NCBI GenBank assembly: GCA_022225965.2
Contig: JAKJXP020000212.1
Location: forward strand, 1-17,868
Direction: 5' to 3'
Length of the DNA stretch: 17,868 bases
Source of the DNA: Diatrype stigma
Taxonomy: Eukaryota; Ascomycota; Sordariomycetes; Xylariales; Diatrypaceae
Shown: in pieces, positions 8,863 to 17,868 of the stretch
How positions within the stretch are numbered: position 1 is the first letter of the stretch
Layout: each line of letters opens with the position of its first letter
Translations under genes and position numbers: made by a program
The notes under the pieces: model-generated
Told to the model about the DNA's origin: nothing
Seen by the model: only the letters and a program-made list of their open reading frames with translations
Database searches by the model: none

Positions 8863-11800
8863 ATGGAGAAACTCCAGCTCGGCTTAGAGGTCGCGTTCTA
8901 CCTCTATCCCGTCGGGCTGTTCGCCACATTGTTCGGGGCCCAGGCGCTCTCGTACCGGTATCGCAATGTCTCCAGAGCTGCCGCCGCCGACGAGAAGCAA
9001 GCTGAGAAGATTGAGCGATTCTACGCGCGGATCCTCTGGTGTTTGCAGCTTCTCCTGACCCCTTTACTGGTTGGTAGCTTTCGAGCCCCTAGTTATTAAC
9101 GCCGCTGACTTCCAAATGCTACTAGCTTACCAGCATTATTTTGGTACTTCACAATGCCATCACCGGCCGGGGCAATACCAACGGGGATGCGGTCTTCCCG
9201 AACAGTGCTTATTTGGTTCGTTCTTTTTACTCACTTACCATACGTAGCATACGCCAAACCCAACCCTATCGCTAACTTTTGACCTTCGCTTGCTAGTCCT
9301 CTCACATCGGCGTGCTGCTCTACTTTCTAGCCGGTTTGCTGCCGGATCCGGATGGCCCGTGGTCTCCGAGCGTGTCCCACGGCTACGCGTGGCTAGTTGG
9401 CCTCATGGTCGACGTGGTGATCAACAGCGTCCTCCTATCCGAGCACGAGTTGATTCCACTCCCGAAGTCTCTGGTCGACTCCCTGTTCAGTCTGGGCATC
9501 GGCCGCGTGGCTGTGTACGGGCTCATGCTCATCCTACTGGCGAGGAGACAGCACCTGCTGCGGCCCGAAAGAGGCTCTGCGGCGGAGGGTCGGTCCCTTC
9601 TCGAGAATGGCGACGGGCCGGCCAATGGATACGGCGGTGCCAATGGTCATGGGAATGGCCATGCCGCGGCGCATGCACCCCCCAAGAAGGGTCGCGATGC
9701 TCAGAGTTCTGGCTGGTTCGATTATTTTGCGGGGTTCCGGGTTTTATTCCCTTACTTATGGTAGGTGGCTCGGCCTTCCACTGTCCCCCCGCGATATTCA
9801 GCATATCTAACACGACCCCTTAGGCCATCAGATTCACCTCTTCACCAGGCTACGGTGATCGCCTGTGTCATCCTTCTAATTATCCAACGTAGGTTCTTTA
9901 GACCAACGCCCCCCAGTGCGAGCCGCTGCGCCTGGAAAAACGGGGTTACGAAACGATTGCTGATTCCCCACGTTAGGCTTGGTCCAGGTTGCCGTTCCAG
10001 TCATGCTGGGCTGGCTCGTAGATTCTCTTGGATATGGCAAAATCCCATACAAAGAAATTGTTCTCTACATCGTCTTCCGAGGGCTCCAAGGCGGACAGGG
10101 GCTTATCGGTGCTGCACGAGCCGTTCTCTGGATACCCGTCTCCCAGGGCCTGTTCCGGCGTTTGTCGTGTGCCGCTTTTGAGCATGTCCTCGGGCTCTCC
10201 ATGGACTTCCATCTGAGCAAGCGAATTGGCGAGGTCACGAGTGCACTCAGCCGTGGTGCTTCCATGAACACGTTCCTGGAGAACTTCCTATTCCAGGTAT
10301 TTCCAATGCTGTTCGATATCTTCGTGGCCGGCATCTACTTCTTCATCATGTACGACGCCTTCTACACCCTGATCGTGTTTATCATCATGTGGACCTACAT
10401 CTTCTTGACCATGTACATGGCCAAGTGGCGAGGAAGACAACGTCGGGACATGGCGACCAAGGCTCGTGAGATGGATGCTGCTAAGTATGATAAATCTACC
10501 CACTGCCCTAGACTAAGCCACCTGGCTAATGTGATACAGGACGGATGCTATTCTGGCCTATGAGACGGTACAACATAACTGCGCCGTGCCGGCTGAAACC
10601 AAGCGTTTCAGCAACCAAGTCACCGTATATCAGAGAGCTGAGCGCCTGGTTCAGCTATCCCTGAATCTCCTAAACGTTACCCAAAGTTCGGTGTTCACTC
10701 TAGGAACGGCCCTGATAGTCGTTGTTTCTGCTTACAAGATCTCGCTGGGTCAGCAGAAAGTGTCCGACTTCGTCACCCTCATCACATACTTTGCGCAGCT
10801 TCAAGCCCCGTTGGGATTCTTTGGGACGTGAGTAACACTGTTGGCTTTTGACGCGAAGCTCTTCTACCCGCTCTTGCTATACCTGCCTCGAACCCGGTGC
10901 ACCCTTTTCAATCTTACGATCTGGATGTTATGTCAGAAAGCTAATATCTGGTCTGCAGTTACTACACAATGCTTCAAAACAACTTGATCGAGGCGGAACG
11001 CATGCTTGATCTGGTGAGAACTGCCCCTGCCCCCCCTCCCCATATAGCTCTCGAACATTGAACATTTTGTGCTAACCCTTCTCCTCAGTTCAAAGAGACT
11101 TCCGGCGTCATCGAAAAGCCAGACGCGGCCAGCCTCGACTCGACCGAAGGCGAGATCGAGTTCCGGGACGTGCGGTTCTCCTACCAGGGCAAGGAGCCGG
11201 CCATCGACGGGATCAGCTTCGCGGTGGCGCCGGGGACGAAGACGGCCCTCGTGGGGGAGTCGGGCAGCGGGAAGTCGACCTGCCTGAAGCTGCTGTACCG
11301 GTTCTACGACGTGAACGGGGGCGCGGTGCTGGTGGACGGGCGCGACATCCGCGACCTGAAGCTCGACAGCGTCCGCAAGCACATCGGCGTCGTGCCGCAG
11401 GACACGGTGCTCTTCAACGCCTCCATCATGTACAACCTCCGGTACGCGAACCCGGACGCGACCGAGGCCGACGTGTTCGCCGCCGCCCAGGCCGCTAACA
11501 TCCACGACCGCATCCTGGCCTTCCCCGAGCAGTACGACACCAAGGTTGGCGAGCGGGGGCTCAAGTTGTCGGGAGGCGAACGCCAGCGGGTAAGACTTTC
11601 CTTTTGCCCTCCACTCCTTTTTCGTTCTCAATTTCCCGACGTAATATAATAATTGTGTCGCAACTGATCTGATGACGCTAACACTTGTACGCCTTTGTGG
11701 TAGATTGCCATCGCACGCGCGATCCTGAAAGATGCCCGCATCTTACTGTTGGACGAAGCCACGGCCTCTCTAGATTCTCATACCGAGAGACAGATCCAAG

Positions 11801-12157
11801 AGGCTCTCGAACGTGTAACAGCTGGCCGAACGACGATTACCATAGCGTAGGTTTCCAAAACAACATTTGTTTTCTTCTTCCCCACCGCCCTACCCCGCCC
11901 CCGCCCCCTGAGCCCCTTCCCCATAGCCTCGTTAGGGGGCACCCATCGCATACATACTGACTTCCGATCCTAGGCATCGCCTCTCGACCATCACCACCTC
12001 GGACCAGATCCTCGTGCTGCACCAAGGGAAGATCGCCGAGCGGGGAACCCATTCGGAGCTGCTGGCTGCCAAGGGCCGATACTACGCCATGTGGGAGAAG
12101 CAGACCACGACGGAGGAGAAGAGAGCGGAGAAGACGGAGGCTGACGAGGACGCGTGA
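8863..12157 (+). CDS. hmt1: HMT1-type half-size ABC transporter (heavy-metal tolerance)
   Basis: Splicing gives ten exons: 8863-9069, 9126-9215, 9297-9760, 9824-9888, 9977-10484, 10540-10827, 10959-11013, 11089-11589, 11704-11846, 11974-12157 (2,505 nt, 834 residues; fission yeast Hmt1 is about 830). All junctions keep frame and use GT...AG. Residues 1-185 hold about five membrane segments (TMD0), then a Gly/His/Asn linker (about 200-235), a six-helix ABC membrane domain (about 240-545) and one nucleotide-binding domain. That domain has Walker [10 protein letters not shown] (615-623), Q-loop Gln663, signature LSGGERQ (719-725), Walker B ILLLDEA (739-745) and switch His775. TMD0 plus one half-transporter is the HMT1/ABCB6 plan. 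In fission yeast the protein sits in the vacuole membrane and moves thiol-peptide or metal conjugates. The ATG at 8863 has context CAACAATGG. The smallest exon is 55 nt. No breaks are seen. Confidence 0.93.
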
Positions 12158-12882
12158 TTTTTCCAGGCGGGTGCGAAGTAATCATAATGGACAATGGTAG
12201 ACTGTCGGCTTCGTTGCTTTACCTTCTTTGGAAATCTGTAGTATAGTAGATGAATAAGGTTCATGGTAATGCGTGCCATCATTAATAATAGCGGTCTCAA
12301 ACCAGGGACTGTCGAATGCAGCAGTATCACCAGATCGATGCCGTATCAGCCTTTCCTAAGATTACACACTTTTCCTAACCTAGGTAGCCTTCAGCTTGTG
12401 CTCTTTACGTGAAATTGGTCCTTAGCGTTAGCAATTCACGATGTTATTGACATAATATAGGTTGTTCTTACGAGCATCGCACTTTAAGAAGACTGTTAGC
12501 ACATAACCTTTATAAACATAGCTTCTGATAGAAAGTACTGTCCAGAACACTCCAAAGCGTCGCAAGATGCCATCAATACAGCGAATTATTAAGGGTTCTG
12601 CTAGTTTGATTTAGCCATGTAGAAACCCGTATGAAATATCAGCTTACAGCAAGGTAAATCCATGCGATTATTGCATGACCATAGCCACGCATACTCAGCT
12701 TATACGGACGTAACTACATGAGTAGTTCTGACGATCAAGTACGGCAATACTTAGCAATGCATTCATTATATATTTGTCTTGGTTGGCATTTGAAGACTAT
12801 ATTTGATTATTTGACCTGAGCACGAGTAGTCTCCCTTTTCTGTTCCGGTAGCAAGATATGTCATGCTAGCCGGCCGGCCGCC
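12158..12882. other. Convergent intergenic region, no gene
   Basis: This AT-leaning stretch between the stops of the HMT1-like gene (12157) and eIF2A (12883) must hold both 3' ends. AATAAGG and ATTAATAATAG words near 12252-12292 are loose matches to polyadenylation elements for the plus gene. The short minus-strand open stretches here are chance. No RNA gene is recognised. Confidence 0.6.
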
Positions 12883-15027
12883 TTAGGCGCGGATCTGTTT
12901 CTCCATACCATCTAGTTCTTTCGCTACCGACGCCTTGGTAGCCATTTTCTTGAGCTGGGTATCCTCCAGCTTCTCGCCCGCGGCTTGCCTCATTTCCAGG
13001 TCCTCGATCGCCCTGAGCTTCTTCTGCAAGCTACGAAGTTTCTTTGCCTCCGGGTGTTGGGAGACAGCGGGCTCCACAATGGCCGGCGCAGAGACCTCCG
13101 CACGGGGAGCTAACGGAGCGCCACCGTCTTGCTGTTGAGCATTACGTTGCGTATTGCTGCGGTTCCTAGCCTGGTTGTTACCCGGGCCATTGTGCCGCGA
13201 GCGACTACGATTGTGGCGCTGCTGATTGAATTGACCTCTTCGTTCAGGGCTGCGTCCCTCGTTTCCAGAACCAGAGCCCTGCTCCTGACCCGGAGGCGCT
13301 AGTCCCGCGTTTTTGCCGTCAGTCTTTCCCTCTGCCTCCTTTGCCTTCTTGTTGTTTCGCTTCTTCTTGTTCTTCAAGGCGGCTTTTGACAGGTTCTCGT
13401 CACCCTCGCCAGCCGGTTCAGTTGGAGGTGCGCCCGGAATAGATCGACTGCCTGACTTGGGATCCGCACCAGGTACCTGTTGACGCGACCTTCCAAAGCC
13501 GTTCGGACCTATGTTAGAGCTGCCATTGCTCATGACGTGAGCGGCGCCGCCTTCGTCCTCGCGCCTAAAGTGAAGAGGCGTGGACATGCCACGAGCACCG
13601 GGCGGGCGATATGCACCCACAGGCTTCGAAGGCGTCTTCACGGTGCCCAGGTAGGTCACGGCTGACGAATGTGGTGTTGGAACGGGGTTCAAGGGGTCTC
13701 CGCCTGGGAGGTTTTCCGGCAAGACAGGCCTCCATGACACGTTGTACAGTTCGACCATATCCTCATTGTACATGATACCCCCTCCAACATGCCACAGCTT
13801 CACTCCGTTGTCAACGCGAAGACGCGGAGATGTGGTAGCAGTCATGATGTAGCGGCTGTCGGGGCTCCACTGGCAAACGCTGGGGCTACCACTTTCGATG
13901 GTGCATACCTTGGCGTAATCCTTCTGTAAGTCGTACACATCAATCTGCCCAGCCAAGTTGCCGAAACCGGCGACCAGGACGAATCTTCCAGTGGGCGAGA
14001 AGATGATGGTGTTACGGGGAGCAAGAGCGAACGAATGTTGAGCGGCGGCACGGTGACTAAAGATGGTCGTCTTCGCGGGCATGTATCCGTAGATGACACC
14101 AAATTCTTTCCCATTGGGAGACCAGGTCACATCATGAATAGGACCCTCCTTATCTAGGGTCACGCGGGCATCGACAGACCCGTTGGAGCTAAGGAGGTAT
14201 AGGTTTGTCTCTCCGTAATAGCTCTTGTTGGATTTGTCGACATCTGTCTGTGCCAGCACAAGCAATGAGGTCCCTAGGCTGTTCCACTTGAGCTGTACCT
14301 TGTCGCCCTTGAAGAACGTCTTCTGCGATATGGGGGTGTTGAACTGCGGTACATTGAAGACCTTGACTGCAGCTGGTTGACCCTAGGAGATTTGTTAGTT
14401 TTGAACTCGGTTTCTGACCTCGACGGGGCTCAAACAACTTACCTTACGCTCCGGGACGAAGACAGCCACGTTATGACTCTGGCCGGGGGCGATGGCGAAG
14501 TCAGCAACGCCTTCCACTCGCAACTTGTTCCAGACGGTCGAGAAGTCGTCGCTGTTGAAGAATTGGACTTCATTGGTAACGAGACGCGCACAGAACTTCT
14601 CGTCTGAAGTGTACTGAAGATTCCAACCAGTCTGGGACTTTTGGACAAACTTCCCTAAAGGTTGCTTCTCGGTACCCTCGGGGAGTTCCTCTACTGTGCG
14701 CCAGATCTTGAAATTCTTGGTAGCATCGCCAGCTTCATCCTTTGCCGGTCTCTCCCACGTGCTCAGGAAAGAGCCACGTGGCGAAAAAGCGATGTCGAAG
14801 ACATTGGGGATGTCGATGGTAGCAAGAGTATGGCCGACAGATGCATCGACGACTGAGACACGTTCGTTAGAGGTCCAGGCGAGGTAGCGGCCGCAGGGCG
14901 AATAGACACAGCATCGCAGATTCCCTTCGGGCTTAACGAAGCCAGGTAGAGGCTCGTAGACAGGCGCAGCATCGAAGATGCCGATGGCCTTCTGGGTTCG
15001 ATAAGCAAACTGCAACGGATTTGCCAT
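12883..15027 (-). CDS. Eukaryotic translation initiation factor 2A (eIF2A)
   Basis: Exon 1 is 15027-14443 and exon 2 is 14382-12883, with a 60-bp intron (GTAAGT donor, AACTAAC branch site, CTAG acceptor); the product is 694 residues. Residues 1 to about 430 are the WD-repeat beta-propeller of eIF2A, with VYSPCGRYLAW (41-51) and IAFSPRGSFLSTWERP (79-94) in exon 1. Exon 2 adds further blades such as VTWSPNGKEFGVIYGYMPAK and IIFSPTGRFVLVAGFGNLAG. The middle is low-complexity, rich in Gly, Asn, Arg, Gln and Lys. The last about 55 residues (KKLRSLQKKLRAIEDLEMRQ onward) are the conserved charged helical tail. eIF2A delivers initiator Met-tRNA in a GTP-independent way and supports non-canonical initiation; it is cytosolic and ribosome-associated. 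The start ATG has context GTCATGG. It is convergent with the transporter and complete. Confidence 0.95.
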
Positions 15028-15320
15028 GACTAGTTAAAGCCACAGAAAAGCGGAATTGCAGGGCGGTTTTGTCGTTCGGGGTTCGGTTTTCGGTTTATGA
15101 TCGATTACTTGATTGGGCTTCAAGCAAAGCAGAGAGGCTCAGGTGGGCACTGAAGGAGCAGCACGGGCTTAAGATCGGCGTGGTGCTAATGTCTTATCTG
15201 GGTGTCCGGTATCCTAATGCTTTGCGTCCCTCTTGTTTTGTCGGTGGGAGGACGGTCGACTGGGGCAGGAATGTCGAAGAGGAGAGAACAAAGAGACTGC
15301 TCTTTGTTTGGCAACACTGG

Positions 15321-15362
15321 CAGTGGCAGTGGCAGTGACAGTGACAGCGAAAGTGACAGTGA
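15321..15362 (+). repeat. CAGTGG/CAGTGA hexamer array, 7 copies
   Basis: Seven successive 6-bp units: CAGTGG twice, CAGTGA twice, CAGCGA, AAGTGA, CAGTGA. The period keeps one plus-strand frame open, giving Ser-Gly then Ser-Asp/Ser-Glu pairs. Confidence 0.85.
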
Positions 15363-15687
15363 ATTACCAGATGTAACTGACTGCGCAATGCCGGAAGACT
15401 ACAACCTATCGCTAAGATGAAGCAGTGTCCCTGTCCCACAGGCTGGATGACGTGAGGGTTTTTGGTTTGGAGGCGAGCCTTGTGCTATCCAACTGCTTTG
15501 ACCGTTGCTTGACCTTGCTGCCTTGGCGAAGAAGCAGAATCAAAAATGAAGATAAAGTGAAAAACCGGGGTGGCGGGGGAGGCCGGGAGAGACGAGGAAG
15601 AGAAGGGGAGAAGGGAGAAGGGAATCTGGCAACCCGAACGGAAGTTGAGAGAACTTGACGCAGGAACTGTGTTACGGGTTGAGGGTG

Positions 15688-15712
15688 TTGACGTGACTTG
15701 ACTTGACTTGAC
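15688..15712 (+). repeat. TTGAC pentamer array, 5 copies
   Basis: The units are TTGAC, GTGAC and then TTGAC three times. It lies about 660 bp upstream of the eIF2A start codon; on that gene's strand the unit reads GTCAA. Confidence 0.8.
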
Positions 15713-15799
15713 CGGAGCGTACGAAAGTGGGCTAAAGAAGGAAAGGAAGAGAAGAGTTCGCGTTGCTTCCCGAATATTTTTTCTGAGGTGCCATGCCAT

Positions 15800-15827
15800 G
15801 ACGGGCGACGGGTGACGGGTGACGGGT
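15800..15827 (+). repeat. GACGGGT heptamer array, 4 copies
   Basis: The units are GACGGGC followed by three exact GACGGGT copies. It lies about 770 bp upstream of the eIF2A start. It could be a neutral minisatellite or a set of binding sites; the sequence does not decide. Confidence 0.8.
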
Positions 15828-16158
15828 GCCCGGCTGCCAGGGTATGAGTATGTACATACATACTTCACAATTAGGTACGATTTTTAGATTTTAGGTACAA
15901 TCCATGCCTACCAGGGCTATCAGGCAGTCAGTCAGGGCTGCCACTGGGCACGCACAGCCGCCACACACACGCTAACGTAGCAGCCTTAGTCAGCTATCTA
16001 CCTGACTAGCCCCCCAACTGCCCCCGCCCCCCAGCTGTGGCACCTGTGTGCCAATGGGCGGATAACCCCAACAGCCCGGCCAGACCAACAGGAATTCGTC
16101 GACATTAGCACAGTCACTGGCGCAGTTGGCGTCATTTTGCCTTGTGGGTTGATCTAGT

Positions 16159-16202
16159 TACATACATACATACAGTACGTACATGTACGTACATACATAC
16201 AG
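16159..16202. repeat. TACA microsatellite with central perfect palindrome
   Basis: Four TACA units (16159-16174) lead into GTACGTACATGTACGTAC (16175-16192), which equals its own reverse complement, and then more ATACATACAG. A further TGTATGTATGG lies at about 16214-16224, so the strand could fold back over a larger distance. Confidence 0.85.
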
Positions 16203-16638
16203 ACATATAAGGGTGTATGTATGGCTGTATCACAAGCCACGCAAAGCCACAATATTACCCCCCTATTTTAGATAGTCAAGCCACAAGCACAATTCAAGAT
16301 AACTGTCGTCAGTGATATTGCAAATGCTCTTAAAAAAACAGAAAATCAACATAACAGCCGACGAGAAGAGCTGGAGGTCATATGGATTTGACGGTCAAAT
16401 TCGTATTCTCCGCATACTGGTTTATGCCTTACGGGACAGTCCAAAGACCGTTACTAGGATACCCCCGAGAAAAGGAGGTCATAGCCAGATACCACATGAA
16501 AAGGGGCAGTCTACCTATGTACATGTAGGTACTTTTCCACCAACACCAATGGAAGTATACCAAAGAAATAGATCTGTAGATACCAGCGTCGCTTTCAAAA
16601 CTGGCCTCGACACAGACGAGTCACAATACATGCAGTAT

Positions 16639-16799
16639 AAGAAGATACCAATGCAAGGTTCTGACTCATTATAGCATTTAAGCGATATGTGGCAGTTTAT
16701 AAGGGGCTCAAAGCATTGAAGAGCTTAGATGCAACTATGACTTACCTGGCTACGTGAGACTGGGAGGAAAGAGGGACCACCGGGCATTGGTATCTTCTT
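16639..16799. repeat. Perfect 16-bp inverted repeat with 129-bp spacer
   Basis: AAGAAGATACCAATGC at 16639-16654 is the exact reverse complement of 16784-16799. Beyond the 16 bp the arms diverge apart from scattered matches. Both arms read Lys-Lys-Ile-Pro-Met in an open frame on opposite strands. No transposase or target duplication is visible. Confidence 0.8.
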
Positions 16800-16861
16800 G
16801 AAGACAAGAGTGCTCGAACCAATGTACCAGAAAACTTGGTAGGTCTTCGCTATCACCTTAC

Positions 16862-17091
16862 CTGTGTGCCACGTTGCTGAACTGCTCCTGCTCTTCGTTA
16901 GATGCTTCATCGATGGGGTCATCCTCACCGCAAGATGCTTGTAGAGCCATAGCTTGTTGATCGCTCTTCCGCCTTCTTGCCATGTCGAGGCTGATGGTAG
17001 TAGATTTCCCGGATCTGCGATCCTCGGAACACTGGCTGTTGGGGCGTGTATGTTGGAAGCCCTGCGGTTTGGTGGTCTTGTTGTTTGCCAT
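16862..17091 (-). CDS. Possible first exon of a small unrecognised gene
   Basis: The ATG at 17091 has a near-ideal context (AACCATGGC). The frame gives 76 residues plus two bases before a GTAAGG donor at 16861-16856, directly at the in-frame stop, which is what a spliced first exon would look like. The peptide begins MANNKTTKPQGF and is hydrophilic, with a basic patch MARRRKSDQQ near residue 36 and an acidic, Gln/Glu-rich end. No domain is recognised. A possible second exon is 16796-16746, between a CAAG acceptor and another GTAAGT donor at 16745; it keeps the frame and adds 17 residues, but the 3' end cannot be settled. This exon would contain one arm of the 16-bp inverted repeat. It could also be a chance frame. 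Confidence 0.35.
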
Positions 17092-17868
17092 GGTTATGAC
17101 GTGAGCTTTTACTGTTCGTGGGTGATTCAGTTGATTAGGCGGTGCGGTTTAATGGCAGGTGTATGGTCGGAACCCGCGTGTGTTTGATTGATACAAAAAG
17201 TCAAGTCAGAACATTATGGGTATTTGCCCCCTTCTTATAACCAAGTGGAACAGCTTAAATGTTAAAGGTTCGTTTCATTCCACTGCCTTCTTACCAATCA
17301 CAAGCTCGCCGGAATTTGAACCGTTCATCCGATGCAAAACCTGGCAGACGATTGGTTGCATTATATACAACTGTTCGATCGTTATTATTCATTCAATAAA
17401 CATAACCCACGACAGCAGATACTACTAACGAATGGTTACCTTATCTGACAAGGTAGGATCCCTAAGAGCTCTCCTCCCCAACTTACTCCTAACCATGGGT
17501 GACTGGGAAGCGAACGGCCGGCTTGAGTAAACTACTCTCTGAAGTGACGTACCACTAGAGCATATGATATCCTACGGACCAATGAATTCTGAGACGTAAC
17601 CTGAAACATGAACAACAGTTATTGTACTGTACTACGTCCCGATGGTTTTTGATATGGGTTTGACAGGTACGCCTTGATTCATAACCTGTCATATTTGACA
17701 TATATACTATTTATTTATAGATTACTTCCACTAAGTATCACACCATTTGCAGGTAGGTCATGTTGATAGGGTTTGCCGGACTTGGAAGGTATAGATAGAT
17801 ACGATCACGTAAACAGACGAAAGGCTATGTGCGATAAAGATATTTCAGGTTAAAAGCATGCTGCCCCC
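17092..17868. other. Right end of window, no gene seen
   Basis: AT-leaning sequence without a convincing frame. A small hairpin-like ACCTTATCTGACAAGGT lies at about 17438-17454. The left part would be the promoter of the putative minus-strand gene at 17091. No tRNA or repeat is recognised. Confidence 0.5.

Larger units (their letters stand above)
15028..15860. promoter_or_regulatory. Upstream region of eIF2A with short tandem repeats
   Basis: This is the 5' side of the minus-strand eIF2A gene and so holds its promoter and leader. It contains a CAGTGR hexamer array (15321-15362), a purine-rich block of AAG/GGAG words (15580-15625), a TTGAC pentamer array (15688-15712) and a GACGGGT heptamer array (15800-15827). 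Open frames here start at non-ATG codons or are low in complexity; I do not call a gene. A 49-codon plus-strand ATG frame (15271-15420) is discussed under findings. Confidence 0.5.
15861..16860. other. Intergenic DNA with microsatellites, no supported gene
   Basis: One plus-strand frame is open from a GTG at 16312, with its first ATG at 16324, to 16674 (116 residues from the ATG). It is Lys/Arg/Thr-rich with no recognised domain. CACACACA and CCCCC-rich patches (15930-16040), a TACA microsatellite and an inverted repeat fill the rest. Confidence 0.5.

Noticed and set aside
15412..15868. Minus-strand frames of 127 and 149 codons upstream of eIF2A
   Set aside because: Low-complexity Ser/Pro-rich translation of purine-rich and satellite DNA, with no ATG at the stated start of the 127-codon frame.
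16312..16674. A 120-codon plus-strand frame
   Set aside because: It starts at GTG (116 residues from the first ATG at 16324), has no known domain and overlaps one arm of the inverted repeat; coding support is too weak to call.
17430..17530. A hairpin-rich stretch considered as a tRNA
   Set aside because: No cloverleaf with acceptor, anticodon and T-loop could be drawn; only one short hairpin is present.
1..17868. CRISPR array, prokaryotic operon or phage features
   Set aside because: The spliced genes, eIF2A and RIP-like DNA are eukaryotic; no regularly spaced repeats with unique spacers are present.

Overview
The window looks like nuclear DNA of a filamentous ascomycete (Pezizomycotina, probably a sordariomycete-like mould). 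Protein genes carry short introns (about 55-130 bp) with GTRNGT-type donors, CTAAC/CTGAC-type branch points and AG acceptors. Gene bodies are GC-rich. One block of repetitive DNA bears the transition-only mutation pattern of repeat-induced point mutation (RIP), a fungal genome defence.

Layout. 1-295 is single-copy-looking flank without a gene. 296-5840 is one complete but dead Ty3/Gypsy-type LTR retrotransposon on the minus strand. It has 187-bp LTRs with TG...CA ends, a 4-bp AGGC target duplication, a polypurine tract, and recognisable but stop-riddled gag, protease, reverse transcriptase, RNase H and integrase. The two LTRs differ at 21 sites by my hand count, and all 21 are transitions. 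5841-6779 is gene-poor and has a G-quadruplex-like run. 6780-7859 (minus) is an intronless medium-chain NADPH oxidoreductase of the fungal trans-enoyl-reductase-like group. About 1 kb of shared upstream DNA separates it from 8863-12157 (plus), a ten-exon half-size ABC transporter of the HMT1 (heavy-metal tolerance) type, which I reconstructed as 834 residues with every NBD motif intact. 12158-12882 is a convergent intergenic stretch. 12883-15027 (minus) is translation initiation factor eIF2A, two exons, 694 residues. 15028-16860 is non-coding DNA with several micro- and minisatellites, a perfect palindrome inside a TACA repeat, and a 16-bp inverted repeat. 16862-17091 (minus) is a plausible first exon of a small unrecognised gene. 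17092-17868 holds nothing I can name.

How it fits together. The oxidoreductase and the HMT1-like transporter are divergent and could share a promoter region, but nothing in the sequence proves co-regulation. eIF2A is a housekeeping gene convergent with the transporter. The retrotransposon is the main dynamic element. RIP-like mutation stops at its LTR boundaries, as expected for a process that acts on duplicated sequence. I found no sign of a new multi-gene system. The most unusual signal is the base-context pattern of the RIP-like DNA (CpG kept, CpA/TpG lost) and its fingerprints on catalytic residues of the retroelement.
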